Positions 51,035 to 59,241 of a stretch of 64,000 bases of DNA are shown here, one piece after another. The stretch is from Thermopolyspora sp040678635 (GTDB taxonomy: Bacteria; Actinomycetota; Actinomycetes; Streptosporangiales; Streptosporangiaceae). The notes beneath the pieces were generated by a model. The model was not told the DNA's origin and did no database searches. It saw nothing but the letters and a program-made list of their open reading frames with translations. The position numbers were made by a program, and so were the translations under genes. How positions within the stretch are numbered: the first letter of the stretch is position 1; every line of letters begins with the position of its first letter. The stretch covers positions 310,001 through 374,000 of the forward strand of contig NZ_JBFATZ010000003.1 of the NCBI RefSeq assembly GCF_040678635.1, in the 5' to 3' direction.

Positions 51035-52286
51035 GCAGATGGAGGGGTCGCAGGCGGTCGCCGAGTCCGTGGCGATGTGCCGCCCGGAGGTGATCAGCGC
51101 CTATCCGATCTCCCCGCAGACCCACATCGTCGAGGGGCTGAGCCGGCTGGTGAAGTCCGGCAGGCTCGCGCCCTGCGAGTACCTCAACGTGGAGTCGGAG
51201 TTCGCCGCGCTGTCGGCCGCGATCGGCGCCTCCGCCGCGGGGGCGCGCACCTACACCGCCACCTCCAGCCAGGGGCTGCTCTACATGGCCGAGGCGCTGT
51301 ACAACGCCGGCGGCCTCGGCCTGCCGATCGTGATGACGGTGGCGAACCGGGCGATCGGCGCGCCCATCAACATCTGGAACGACCACAGCGACGCGATGTC
51401 GCAGCGCGACTCCGGCTGGCTGCAGCTCTACGCCGAGGACAACCAGGAGGCGCTCGACCTGCACATCCAGGCGTTCCGCGTCGCCGAGGAGCTGTCGCTG
51501 CCGGTGATGGTGTGCATGGACGGCTTCGTGCTCACCCACGCGTACGAGCGGGTGGACCTGCCCGGCCAGGACCAGGTGGACGCCTTCCTGCCGCCGTACG
51601 TCCCGCGTCAGGTGCTCGACCCCGCCGAACCGGCGTCGATCGGCGCGATGGTCGGCCCGGAGGCGTTCACCGAGGTGCGCTACCTCGCCCACCTGCGGCA
51701 CCTGCGGGCGCTCGACCTGATCCCGGAGGTGGCGGCCGAGTTCGCCGCCGCGTTCGGCCGCGACTGCGGCGGGCTGGTCGGCGCCCACCGCCTCGACGAC
51801 GCCGAGACCGTCGTCGTCGCGATGGGCTCGGTCCTCGGCACCCTCAAGGACGTCGTGGACGAGCGCCGCGAGCACGGCGAACGCGTCGGCGTGCTCGCGA
51901 TCAAGACGTTCCGCCCCTTCCCGTTCGCGGCGGTACGGCGGGCCCTGCGCGCGCCACGGCGCGTCGTCGTGCTGGAGCGCACCCTCGCCGTCGGCGTCGG
52001 CGGCGTCGTCTCCGACCACGTGCGCGCCGCCGTGGACGCGATCGCCCCGGACGGCCCCAGGCCGTACCTGGCCACCGTGATCGCGGGCCTCGGCGGGCGG
52101 CCGATCACCAAGGCGTCGCTGCACGACCTGCTCGCCCGCGCCGCCGCCGACCGGCTGGAGCCGCTGACCTTCCTCGACCTCAAGCACGACCTGATCGAGC
52201 GGGAACTGCGCCGCGAACGCGCCGCCAGGCGCTCGGGGGCGAGCGCCGAGAACCTGCTCCGCGATCTCGCCGCCGGAGGGGTGTAG
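51027..52286 (+). CDS. porA: Pyruvate:ferredoxin oxidoreductase alpha subunit
   Basis: 419 residues. Pyrimidine-type and transketolase-C-like parts: MEGSQAVAESVAMCRPEVISAYPISPQTHI at the start, the YLNVESEFAALSAAIGAS (thiamine-activating Glu) region, and TYTATSSQGLLYMAEAL. The FKxFRPFP element of the C-terminal domain reads IKTFRPFPF. Oxidises pyruvate (or a related 2-oxoacid) to acyl-CoA with reduction of ferredoxin. An oxygen-sensitive route like this in an actinomycete fits low-oxygen use. Confidence 0.92.
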   Translation: MLRQMEGSQAVAESVAMCRPEVISAYPISPQTHIVEGLSRLVKSGRLAPCEYLNVESEFAALSAAIGASAAGARTYTATSSQGLLYMAEALYNAGGLGLPIVMTVANRAIGAPINIWNDHSDAMSQRDSGWLQLYAEDNQEALDLHIQAFRVAEELSLPVMVCMDGFVLTHAYERVDLPGQDQVDAFLPPYVPRQVLDPAEPASIGAMVGPEAFTEVRYLAHLRHLRALDLIPEVAAEFAAAFGRDCGGLVGAHRLDDAETVVVAMGSVLGTLKDVVDERREHGERVGVLAIKTFRPFPFAAVRRALRAPRRVVVLERTLAVGVGGVVSDHVRAAVDAIAPDGPRPYLATVIAGLGGRPITKASLHDLLARAAADRLEPLTFLDLKHDLIERELRRERAARRSGASAENLLRDLAAGGV

Positions 52287-52288
52287 CC

Positions 52289-53287
52289 ATGCCCGCACAG
52301 CAGATCAAGTTCTACCAGACCGGCAGCCTCGTGGTCGGCAACCGGCTGCTCGACCCCGAGCGGCGCACGGTGCAGGCCGCCCAGGACCGCCCCAACGCGC
52401 TCACCTCCGGACACCGCGCCTGCCAGGGCTGCGGCGAGGCCCTCGGCGCCCGGTACGCCGTGGACGCCGCGATCCGCGCCACCGAGGGGCGGATGGTCGT
52501 GGTGAACGCCACCGGCTGCCTGGAGGTGTTCTCCACGCCGTACCCGGAGACGTCCTGGCAGGTGCCGTGGATCCACTCGCTGTTCGGCAACGCCCCGGCG
52601 GTGGCGGCCGGCGTCGCCGCCGCGATGAAGGTCAAGGGCCGCGCGGACGTCCGCGTGGTCGGCCAGGGCGGCGACGGCGGCACGGTCGACATCGGCTTCG
52701 CCTGCCTGTCGGGCATGTTCGAGCGGAACGACGACGTGCTCTACATCTGCTACGACAACGAGGCGTACATGAACACCGGCGTGCAGCGCTCCGGCGCCAC
52801 CCCGCCGGCGGCCCGCACGATGACCACCCAGGCGGTCGGCGACGAGCCGGGCAACCCGTTCGGCCAGGGCAAGAACGTCCCGCTGATCGCGATGGCGCAC
52901 GAGATCCCGTACGTGGCCACGGCGACCGTCGCCGACCTGCGCGACCTGGAGTACAAGGTGCGCCGCGCGATGGAGTTCCGGGGCGCCCGCTACCTGCACG
53001 TCCTGGTGCCGTGCCCGCTCGGCTGGGCCACCGCCTCCTGCGACACGATCAAGGTGGCGCGGCTGGCGACGCGGTCGGGCCTGTTCCCGGTCTTCGAGGC
53101 CGAGTCCGGCGAGGTCACCGCCGTGTCGCCGATCCGCCGCCGGGTTCCGGTGGAGGAGTACCTCCGGCTGCAGGGACGGTACGCCCACCTGTTCGGCGAC
53201 CCGCCCCGCACCGACGTCATCGCCGCGATCCAGGCGATGGCCGACCGCAACATCCGTCGCTTCCGGCTCTGGACCGAGGTGGATTGA
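52289..53287 (+). CDS. porB: Pyruvate:ferredoxin oxidoreductase beta subunit
   Basis: 332 residues with the thiamine diphosphate motif GQGGDGGTVDIGFACLSG...YDNEAYMNTG and [4Fe-4S] cysteines in CQGCGEA, NATGCLEVF and near ASCDTIKV. Spacing and sequence are of pyruvate rather than 2-oxoglutarate type enzymes, but this is by eye. The ATG lies 2 bp after the alpha stop; GGAGGGG is the ribosome site. Confidence 0.92.
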   Translation: MPAQQIKFYQTGSLVVGNRLLDPERRTVQAAQDRPNALTSGHRACQGCGEALGARYAVDAAIRATEGRMVVVNATGCLEVFSTPYPETSWQVPWIHSLFGNAPAVAAGVAAAMKVKGRADVRVVGQGGDGGTVDIGFACLSGMFERNDDVLYICYDNEAYMNTGVQRSGATPPAARTMTTQAVGDEPGNPFGQGKNVPLIAMAHEIPYVATATVADLRDLEYKVRRAMEFRGARYLHVLVPCPLGWATASCDTIKVARLATRSGLFPVFEAESGEVTAVSPIRRRVPVEEYLRLQGRYAHLFGDPPRTDVIAAIQAMADRNIRRFRLWTEVD

Positions 53288-53288
53288 C

Positions 53289-54986
53289 GTGACCGCTCCG
53301 CTACCCGAAGAAGACAAGCCGTTCGCGATCACCCTGGAGGTCGGGTCCAGCCTCGCGAACAAGACCGGCGCGTGGCGCACCGAGCGGCCCGTCTACGTCG
53401 AGCGCACGGCGCCGTGCGGCCGGAACTGCCCCGCCGGGGAGGACGTGCGCGGCTGGCTCTACCACGCCGAGAGCGGCGACTACGAGACCGCCTGGCGCGT
53501 CCTCATGGAGGACAACCCGTTCCCCGCGATCATGGGCCGGGTCTGCTACCACCCCTGCCAGACCGCCTGCAACCGGGGACAACTGGACGAGTCGGTCGGC
53601 ATCAACGCCGTCGAGCGCTTCCTCGGCGACGAGGCGATCCGGCGCGGCTGGACCGTCCCCGTCGAGGCCGAGCCGTCCGGCAAACGGGTGCTCGTCGTCG
53701 GCGCGGGCCCGGCCGGGCTGTCGGCGGCCTACCACCTGACCCGCCTGGGCCACGCGGTGACGGTCGCGGACTCCTCCGAGGCCCCCGGCGGCATGATGCG
53801 CTACGGCATCCCCCGCTACCGGCTGCCCCGCGACATCCTCGACGCCGAGATCCGGCGCGTCGCCGAGATGGGCGTGACGTTCGAGCTCGGCCGTACGATC
53901 ACGGATCCGCGCGAGGCGATGCGCGACTACGACGCCGTCTTCCTCGCCGTCGGCGCGCACGTCGGCAGGCGCGCGTACATCCCGGCCGGCGACTCCGCCC
54001 GCATCCTCGACGCGATCAAGGTGCTGCGCGACACCGAGGTCGCGCCTCCCAATGAGCCCTCACATGAGCCCCCCTATGAGCCCCCCTATGAGCCCCCCTA
54101 TGAGCCACCGCGACTGGGTCGCCGGGTGGTCGTGTACGGCGGCGGCAACACGGCGATGGACGCGGCCAGGACCGCCCGCCGCCTCGGCGCGACCGACGCC
54201 GTCGTCGTCTACCGCCGTACCCGGGAGCGCATGCCCGCCCACGACTTCGAGGTCGAGGAGGCCATCGAGGAGGGCGTACGGATGAAGTGGCTGTCCACGA
54301 TCGCGCGGGCGGACGGCGAGAAGATCGTCATCGAGCGGATGGAGCTGGACGAGACCGGCTTCCCGCAGCCGACCGGCGAGTTCGAGGAGCTCGCCGCCGA
54401 CTCGGTGGTGCTCGCCCTCGGCCAGGAGCCCGATTTGTCGCTGCTGGACGGCCTGCCCGGCGTCGAGCTGGAGAACGGCGTGGTCAAGGTCGGCGCGAAC
54501 ATGATGACCGGCTGCCCCGGCGTGTTCGCGGGCGGCGACATGGTGCCCTCGGAGCGCACCGTGACCGTGGCGGTCGGCCACGGCAAGACGGCCGCCCGGC
54601 ACATCGACGCCTGGCTGCGAGGCACCGAGTACCGTCCCGCGCCGCCCAACCCGCCCGCCACGTTCGACCTGCTCAACACCTGGTACTACAGCGACGCCCC
54701 GGCGAGCGTACGGCCCCGCCTCGACGCGGCCCGCCGCGTGACCACCTTCGACGAGGTGGAGGGCGGCCTGGACGAGGGCACGGCGCTGTTCGAGGCCCGC
54801 CGCTGCATGTCCTGCGGCGACTGCTTCGAGTGCGACAACTGCTACGGCGTCTGCCCGGACAACGCGATCATCAAGCTCGGGCCGGGCCGACGGTTCGTGA
54901 TCGACTACGACTACTGCAAGGGGTGCGGCCTGTGCGTGGCCGAGTGCCCGGCAGGCGCGATCATGATGGTGCCCGAGCAGACCTGA
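53289..54986 (+). CDS. GltD-like NADPH oxidoreductase fused to 2x[4Fe-4S] ferredoxin
   Basis: 565 residues. The N-terminal Cys-rich GltD domain has APCGRNCPAGEDVRGW and CYHPCQTACNRG. It is followed by an FAD loop (VLVVGAGPAGLSAAYHL), an NADPH loop (VVVYGGGNTAMDAARTA), a second FAD motif (CPGVFAGGDMV) and a C-terminal ferredoxin domain. The ferredoxin ligands are in CMSCGDCFECDNCYGVCP and CKGCGLCVAECP. It likely moves electrons between PFOR and NADP(H), taking the place of a delta subunit. GTG start two bases after porB. A 12-bp repeat just before the NADPH loop inserts HEPPYEPPYEPP (about 254-272), absent from typical GltD proteins. Confidence 0.88.
   Translation: MTAPLPEEDKPFAITLEVGSSLANKTGAWRTERPVYVERTAPCGRNCPAGEDVRGWLYHAESGDYETAWRVLMEDNPFPAIMGRVCYHPCQTACNRGQLDESVGINAVERFLGDEAIRRGWTVPVEAEPSGKRVLVVGAGPAGLSAAYHLTRLGHAVTVADSSEAPGGMMRYGIPRYRLPRDILDAEIRRVAEMGVTFELGRTITDPREAMRDYDAVFLAVGAHVGRRAYIPAGDSARILDAIKVLRDTEVAPPNEPSHEPPYEPPYEPPYEPPRLGRRVVVYGGGNTAMDAARTARRLGATDAVVVYRRTRERMPAHDFEVEEAIEEGVRMKWLSTIARADGEKIVIERMELDETGFPQPTGEFEELAADSVVLALGQEPDLSLLDGLPGVELENGVVKVGANMMTGCPGVFAGGDMVPSERTVTVAVGHGKTAARHIDAWLRGTEYRPAPPNPPATFDLLNTWYYSDAPASVRPRLDAARRVTTFDEVEGGLDEGTALFEARRCMSCGDCFECDNCYGVCPDNAIIKLGPGRRFVIDYDYCKGCGLCVAECPAGAIMMVPEQT
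54051..54108 (+). repeat. 12-bp in-frame repeat inside the GltD-ferredoxin gene
   Basis: Four to five copies of a 12-bp unit (CCTATGAGCCCC) encode Tyr-Glu-Pro-Pro repeats in a linker before the NADPH-binding loop. Confidence 0.9.
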
Positions 54987-55056
54987 CCCGGCACACCGAG
55001 GCCCAAGGGCTCAGGGACTCAGGGACTCAGACCCTCACGGGGAGGGGCGGGTTCCG

Positions 55057-55108
55057 GCCGAAGACAGGGGCCCAGGGGTTCAGCCGAAGACAGGGGCTCA
55101 GGGGCTCA
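55057..55108. repeat. 26-bp tandem duplication at the sigma factor stop
   Basis: GCCGAAGACAGGGG begins two successive 26-bp units at 55057 and 55083, two mismatches apart. The second runs over the stop codon of the sigma gene. Short GGGACTCAG repeats (55007-55030) lie next to it. Confidence 0.85.
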
Positions 55109-56051
55109 GGGCGGCCAGCCGCTCGGGGGCGCGCAGTCGGCTCAGCGCCTTGCATTCAAGCTGCCGCACCCGCTCGCGGGTGAGCCCGAGGCGGTCGCCG
55201 ACCTGCTGCAGCGTGCAGGGGTAGCCGGAGTCCAGCCCGAATCGCCAGCGAAGGATCTGCGCCTCGCGCGGGGGCAGCGTGGCGAGCAGGGCACGCAACT
55301 GCCTGACCTGCATGCCGAACTCGACCGCGCCTTCGGCGGGCGCCTCCTCGCCGTCCCAGAGCAGGTCGCCGAGGCAGGAGTCGCCGCCCTCGCCGACGGG
55401 GGTGTCGAGGCTGACCGAGCGCAGCGTCAGGCGCTTGAGCTCGGCCGCTCGCTCCGGCGACCGGCCCGACTCCCTGGCCAGCTCGGCGAGGGACGGCTCC
55501 CGGCCCAGCCGCAGCGTCAGCTCGCGCTCGACCCGGTTGAAGCGGGCCAGTTCCTCCACCACGTGCATGGGCAGGCGCACGGGCCGCCCCTTCTGCGCCA
55601 CGCCGCGCTCGATCGCCTGGCGGATCCACCACATCGCGTACGTGGAGAACTTGTAGCCCTTGGTGTAGTCGAACTTCTGCACCGCGCGGATCAGCCCGAG
55701 GTTGCCCTCCTGGATGAGGTCGAGCAGCGCCATGTCGCGCTGGTGGTACCTGCGCGCCACCGACACCACCAGCCGCAGGTTGGCGCGGATCATGTGGTCC
55801 TTGGCGAGCGCGCCGTCGCGCGCCACCGCGCGCAGGTCCTCGGCCCGCTCCGGCGTGAGCCCGTCGTCCTCCTCAAGCAGGTGCTGGGCGTAGACGCCGG
55901 CCTCGATGCGCCGGGCCAGGTCGCTCTCCTCCTCCCCGGTGAGCAGCGGCGTCCGGCCGATCTCCATCAGGTAGCGTCCCAGCAGGTCCGGCTCGTCGCC
56001 GGTGCCGTTCGGCCCGGTCGCACGCGCCGCGGCCATCGCGTCCAGCGCCAT
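55098..56051 (-). CDS. Group 2 sigma-70 factor (HrdB/SigB-like)
   Basis: 317 residues. Regions 1.2 to 4.2 are complete: DLLGRYLMEIGRTPLLT (1.2), the core IRANLRLVVSVARRYHQRDM and DLIQEGNLGLIRAVQKFDY (2.1-2.2), YKFSTYAMWWIRQAIERG (2.3-2.4), region 3, and LGLTRERVRQLECKALSRLR (4.2). There is no long N-terminal extension as in the principal sigma, so it is a group 2 (stress/stationary-type) factor. It may read many promoters in this island. ATG at 56051 with AGGGGCGG upstream. Confidence 0.92.
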   Translation of the reverse strand: MALDAMAAARATGPNGTGDEPDLLGRYLMEIGRTPLLTGEEESDLARRIEAGVYAQHLLEEDDGLTPERAEDLRAVARDGALAKDHMIRANLRLVVSVARRYHQRDMALLDLIQEGNLGLIRAVQKFDYTKGYKFSTYAMWWIRQAIERGVAQKGRPVRLPMHVVEELARFNRVERELTLRLGREPSLAELARESGRSPERAAELKRLTLRSVSLDTPVGEGGDSCLGDLLWDGEEAPAEGAVEFGMQVRQLRALLATLPPREAQILRWRFGLDSGYPCTLQQVGDRLGLTRERVRQLECKALSRLRAPERLAALSP

Positions 56052-56142
56052 CTTCCACCGCCCCTTCGCGATGAATCACACCGATGGGCCGCACCCCTGG
56101 GCGAGCGGTCCGGCCCCTTGTTCCGTCGCTACAACAGGGCGC

Positions 56143-56826
56143 CTACAGCAGGGGCGGCACCCGGCCGGGCCCCGGACCGGTGTCGTCGTCGGCGAACTCC
56201 ACGTCGAGTTCGAGCGCCACGACCCCGTCCACCGAGCACACGGCCTCGGCGAGCTCGGCCGCCCGGGTGCGGCTGCCGGCCGTGCCCGTGATCGTGACCA
56301 CGCCGTCGGCGACGTGGATCGCCAGCGCGCCGGGGTCGATCGCCACCCGCTCGGCGATCACGTTCCGGACCGCCGCGCGCAGCTCGGACGCCGGGCGCTC
56401 GAACACCTTGAGCAGGTCGGACTGCCGCACCATGCCGAGCACCCGCCCGGTGAGCGCATCGACGACCGGAAGCTGCTTGACCCGGTGGTCGTGCATGAGG
56501 CTCGCCGCCTCCCGCACCGGCGTACCGGGCGTCACCGTGATCGCCGGGGAGGTCATGATCTCCCCGGCGGTGGTTCCGGCCGCCTTGCGGCGTTCGGCCC
56601 GCCCGCGGAGACCCGGCAGCGGCCACGGACGCCGCCGCCCGCCGCCGGTCTCCCGCATCAGCAGGTCGTCCTCGGACACCACGCCGAGCACCCGGCGGTC
56701 GGCGTCGATCACCGGGACGGCGCCGACCCGGAAGCGCTCCAGCGTGGCCACGATGTCGGAGAACGAGGAGTCGGCCGTGACCGCGACCACCACGGGCGCC
56801 ATGACCTCCCGTACCCGCATCGTCAT
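56143..56826 (-). CDS. CBS-pair protein with C-terminal BON domain
   Basis: 227 residues. Two CBS motifs (VREVMAPVVVAVTADSSFSDIVATL and AGEIMTSPAITVTPGTPVREAASLM), separated by a basic linker, are followed by a BON domain (about 145-215: VRNVIAERVAIDPGALAIHVADGVVTITG). CBS pairs bind adenine nucleotides; BON domains bind membranes or ligands. Function unknown; related to hypoxic response CBS proteins. The ATG at 56826 overlaps the upstream CBS gene stop by 4 bp. Last gene of the USP-USP-CBS-CBS operon. Confidence 0.88.
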   Translation of the reverse strand: MTMRVREVMAPVVVAVTADSSFSDIVATLERFRVGAVPVIDADRRVLGVVSEDDLLMRETGGGRRRPWPLPGLRGRAERRKAAGTTAGEIMTSPAITVTPGTPVREAASLMHDHRVKQLPVVDALTGRVLGMVRQSDLLKVFERPASELRAAVRNVIAERVAIDPGALAIHVADGVVTITGTAGSRTRAAELAEAVCSVDGVVALELDVEFADDDTGPGPGRVPPLL

Positions 56827-57311
56827 CGCCTCGCCTGGGGCGGGGGCAGCACCGGCTCCATCCGGAACAGCGCCGGGGTGGTGTCGGGCCGCACCCGCTC
56901 CCTGATCGGACGCCCGGCGAGCACGGCGAGCAGGTCCACGCTGGTGATGAGGCCGAGCAGGGCGCCGGACTCGGACACCACCGGCACGGCGTCGCACCCC
57001 GCGTCCAGCATGGTCGCGGCGACCTGCGGCAGCGGCGTGTCCGGGCAGACCCGCGGCCTGCGCTCGCAGCCGAGCAGCTCGCCCACCGACTGCCGTTCCA
57101 TCGTCTCGGGCCCGCCGCCCCAGCGGGCGGCGATCGCCTCGCGGGTGAGGATGCCCTCCACGTGGCCCCGCCGATCGACGACGGGCAGGTGGTGGACCTG
57201 CGAGCGGCGCATCAGCTCCCAGGCCATCAGCGGCGTCTCGTCCGCCTCGACGGTGACGAGCACGCGGCTCATCACGTCGGCGGCGGTCAGTTCGTCCACG
57301 CGGGTGGTCAT
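56823..57311 (-). CDS. CBS-domain protein (Hrp1-like)
   Basis: 162 residues, essentially one CBS pair (LTAADVMSRVLVTVEADETPLMAWELM and RRPRVCPDTPLPQVAATMLDAGCDAVPVV) with a short tail. It resembles hypoxic response protein 1 (Rv2626c) in size and domain content. Probably an AMP/ATP sensor. The start overlaps the USP stop upstream (4 bp) and the end overlaps the next CBS gene, so the operon is tightly coupled. Confidence 0.87.
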   Translation of the reverse strand: MTTRVDELTAADVMSRVLVTVEADETPLMAWELMRRSQVHHLPVVDRRGHVEGILTREAIAARWGGGPETMERQSVGELLGCERRPRVCPDTPLPQVAATMLDAGCDAVPVVSESGALLGLITSVDLLAVLAGRPIRERVRPDTTPALFRMEPVLPPPQARR

Positions 57312-58159
57312 GACCGCACCACCGCCACCGGGCAGTGCGCGTGGTGCAGGACCGCGCGGCTCACCGAGCCGAGGACCAGCGAGCCCAGCGCGCCCATGCC
57401 GCGCGAGCCCACCACGACCAGCTCGGCCGTCGAGGACGCGTCGATCAGGGCGTTCGCCGGGTGCACGCAGGGGGTCTGCTCGATCAGCGTCACCTCGGGG
57501 TACTTCTCCCGCCAGGCCGCGAGCTTCTCGGCGACGAGCCGCTGCCGCGACCGCACGAGCTCGTCCATGTCGAAGGTGACCTCGGGGGCGTAGGCGTGCA
57601 CCGGAAGCTGCCAGGCGTGGATGGCCCGGACCGTGGCGCCGCGCAGCCGCGCCTGCTCCAGGGCGAAGCCGAGGGCCGGCTCGCATTCGGGGGATCCGTC
57701 CACGCCGACGACGATCTCGTTGCGGGTGACGCCCTCGTGCGGGCGTACGACGACGACCGGGCCGTGCGCGTGCGTGGCGACGTGCGTGCTCACCGAGCCG
57801 ACCAGCGCGCCGGTGAACCCGCCGAGGCCGCGGCTGCCGAGCACGAGCGTGGTGTCGGGGCCGCTCTGCTCGCGCAGCACCTTGGCGGGCTGCCCGTCGA
57901 GCAGGGCCGAGCTCACCTCAAGGCCGGGCCGCAGCTCGCGGGCGGTCTGCTCGGCCTCGGCCAGCATGCGGCCCGCGCCTTCCGCGTACGCCTCGGGGCC
58001 GCCGGGGACGGCGTACTTGGAGATGTCGTACGGCCACGGCGCCAGCACGTGCACGATGCGCAGCGCAACGCCCTGGCGGGCGGCGTCGTCGGCCGCCCAC
58101 TCCAGAGCCCTGCTCGCGCCCGCGCTGCCGTCGTAGGCGACGATCACGGTGTGGGACAT
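57308..58159 (-). CDS. Tandem universal stress protein
   Basis: 283 residues, two USP domains. The ATP motif of domain 1 is GSRGLGGFTGALVGS and that of domain 2 GSRGMGALGSLVLGS; both are complete. Starts MSHTVIVAYDGSAGASRALEWA with GGGAGG upstream. It lies 25 bp after the USP at 58185 on the same strand, followed by two CBS genes; all four likely share the promoter with the box at 59183. Confidence 0.9.
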   Translation of the reverse strand: MSHTVIVAYDGSAGASRALEWAADDAARQGVALRIVHVLAPWPYDISKYAVPGGPEAYAEGAGRMLAEAEQTARELRPGLEVSSALLDGQPAKVLREQSGPDTTLVLGSRGLGGFTGALVGSVSTHVATHAHGPVVVVRPHEGVTRNEIVVGVDGSPECEPALGFALEQARLRGATVRAIHAWQLPVHAYAPEVTFDMDELVRSRQRLVAEKLAAWREKYPEVTLIEQTPCVHPANALIDASSTAELVVVGSRGMGALGSLVLGSVSRAVLHHAHCPVAVVRS

Positions 58160-58184
58160 GGCGTCCTCCCTTACTCGATGGGTC

Positions 58185-59090
58185 TCAGTGGGCGCGTCCG
58201 CCGTGGACGACCGCCACGGGGCACGGGCTGTGGTGAAGCATCGCCTGGGTGACCGGGCCGAGCGGCGGGCCGTTCGACGCGCCGATGCCGCGGTCGCCCA
58301 CGACGAGCAACTCGGCGTGCGCCGCCGCCTCACGCAGCGCCTGGCGCGGGGACCGTTCCATGAACGAGGCCTCGATGCGCAGGTCGGGGAACTTCTCGCT
58401 CCACAGCGCGACGGTCTCCTGGAAGTGCGCGGCGGCCCGGCGCTTGAGCCGCTCGGCGTCGGGGAACGGCGTGCCCGGCGGCGTGTTCGGCGGCGGCGCG
58501 GCGTCGTATCCGCCCGTGTCCCACCAACTGCACACCGCGTGCAGGCTGCCGTCGCGGAGCACGGCCTCCTCGGCCGCGAATCCGACGGCCGCCTCCGCCG
58601 CGGGGGATCCGTCCACTCCCACGACGACCAGGCCGGGGGTGGGGCGGCGGGACGGGTCGGGCCGCCCGACGACGATCACCGGGCAGGCGGCGTGCGCGGG
58701 CACCTGCACGGCCGCGGAGCCGACGCGCAGGTCGGTGAAGCCGCCGAAGCCGCGCGTGCCCAGGACGAGAAGCCCCGCGCCGTGGGATTCGCTCACCAGC
58801 GCGGCGGCGGCCGGTCCGGCGATCAGCCGTGCGTGCACCGGAAGGCTGGGGGCGAGCCTGGCGGCCTGGTAGACGCCCTGGTCGAGGATGCCCTGGGCGA
58901 CCATCCTGATCGTGTCGAGGGCCGAGGGGTCGCTCGGCCGTACCGGATAGGGCCAGTGCCAGGCGTGGCAGACGATCAGCGAGGTCCAGCGGTGCCGCGC
59001 CTCCTGCACGGCCCAGCGCAACGCCCGCTCGCTCGGCTTGGAGCCGTCGTAACCGACCACGACCGGCGCGCCGTCATCTGTCCTGGTCAT
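58185..59090 (-). CDS. Tandem universal stress protein
   Basis: 301 residues. Domain 1 (VVVGYDGSKPSERALRWAVQEA) has GTRGFGGFTDLRVGS; domain 2 (VVVGVDGSPAAEAAVGFAAEEA) has GDRGIGASNGPPLGP, a slightly altered end. ATG at 59090 with GAGGGG upstream. First gene of the USP-USP-CBS-CBS operon; a DosR-like box lies about 100 bp upstream. Confidence 0.9.
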   Translation of the reverse strand: MTRTDDGAPVVVGYDGSKPSERALRWAVQEARHRWTSLIVCHAWHWPYPVRPSDPSALDTIRMVAQGILDQGVYQAARLAPSLPVHARLIAGPAAAALVSESHGAGLLVLGTRGFGGFTDLRVGSAAVQVPAHAACPVIVVGRPDPSRRPTPGLVVVGVDGSPAAEAAVGFAAEEAVLRDGSLHAVCSWWDTGGYDAAPPPNTPPGTPFPDAERLKRRAAAHFQETVALWSEKFPDLRIEASFMERSPRQALREAAAHAELLVVGDRGIGASNGPPLGPVTQAMLHHSPCPVAVVHGGRAH

Positions 59091-59182
59091 GATCCCCTCC
59101 TCGCGTCCGGCGGCCGATGTCCCTATGACCAGCGTCGGACGTGCGCGGAGGCGCTCACAGGGGCACGAGACCCGCACGGACA

Positions 59183-59196
59183 GGGACCTTCGGCCC
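59183..59196. promoter_or_regulatory. DosR-like box upstream of the USP-CBS operon
   Basis: GGGACCTTCGGCCC, identical to the site at 20604. Centre about 100 bp from the ATG at 59090; it lies just past the phosphoketolase stop (59242). Confidence 0.7.
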
Positions 59197-59241
59197 CTTG
59201 CGGCGGATGGTCGGGCGCGCCCCGCCGGTCGTCGGTCCGCG

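Noticed and set aside
56111..56125. DosR-like box before the sigma factor gene (GGCCCCTTGTTCC)
   Set aside because: Fewer than ten matching positions and no intact half-site.
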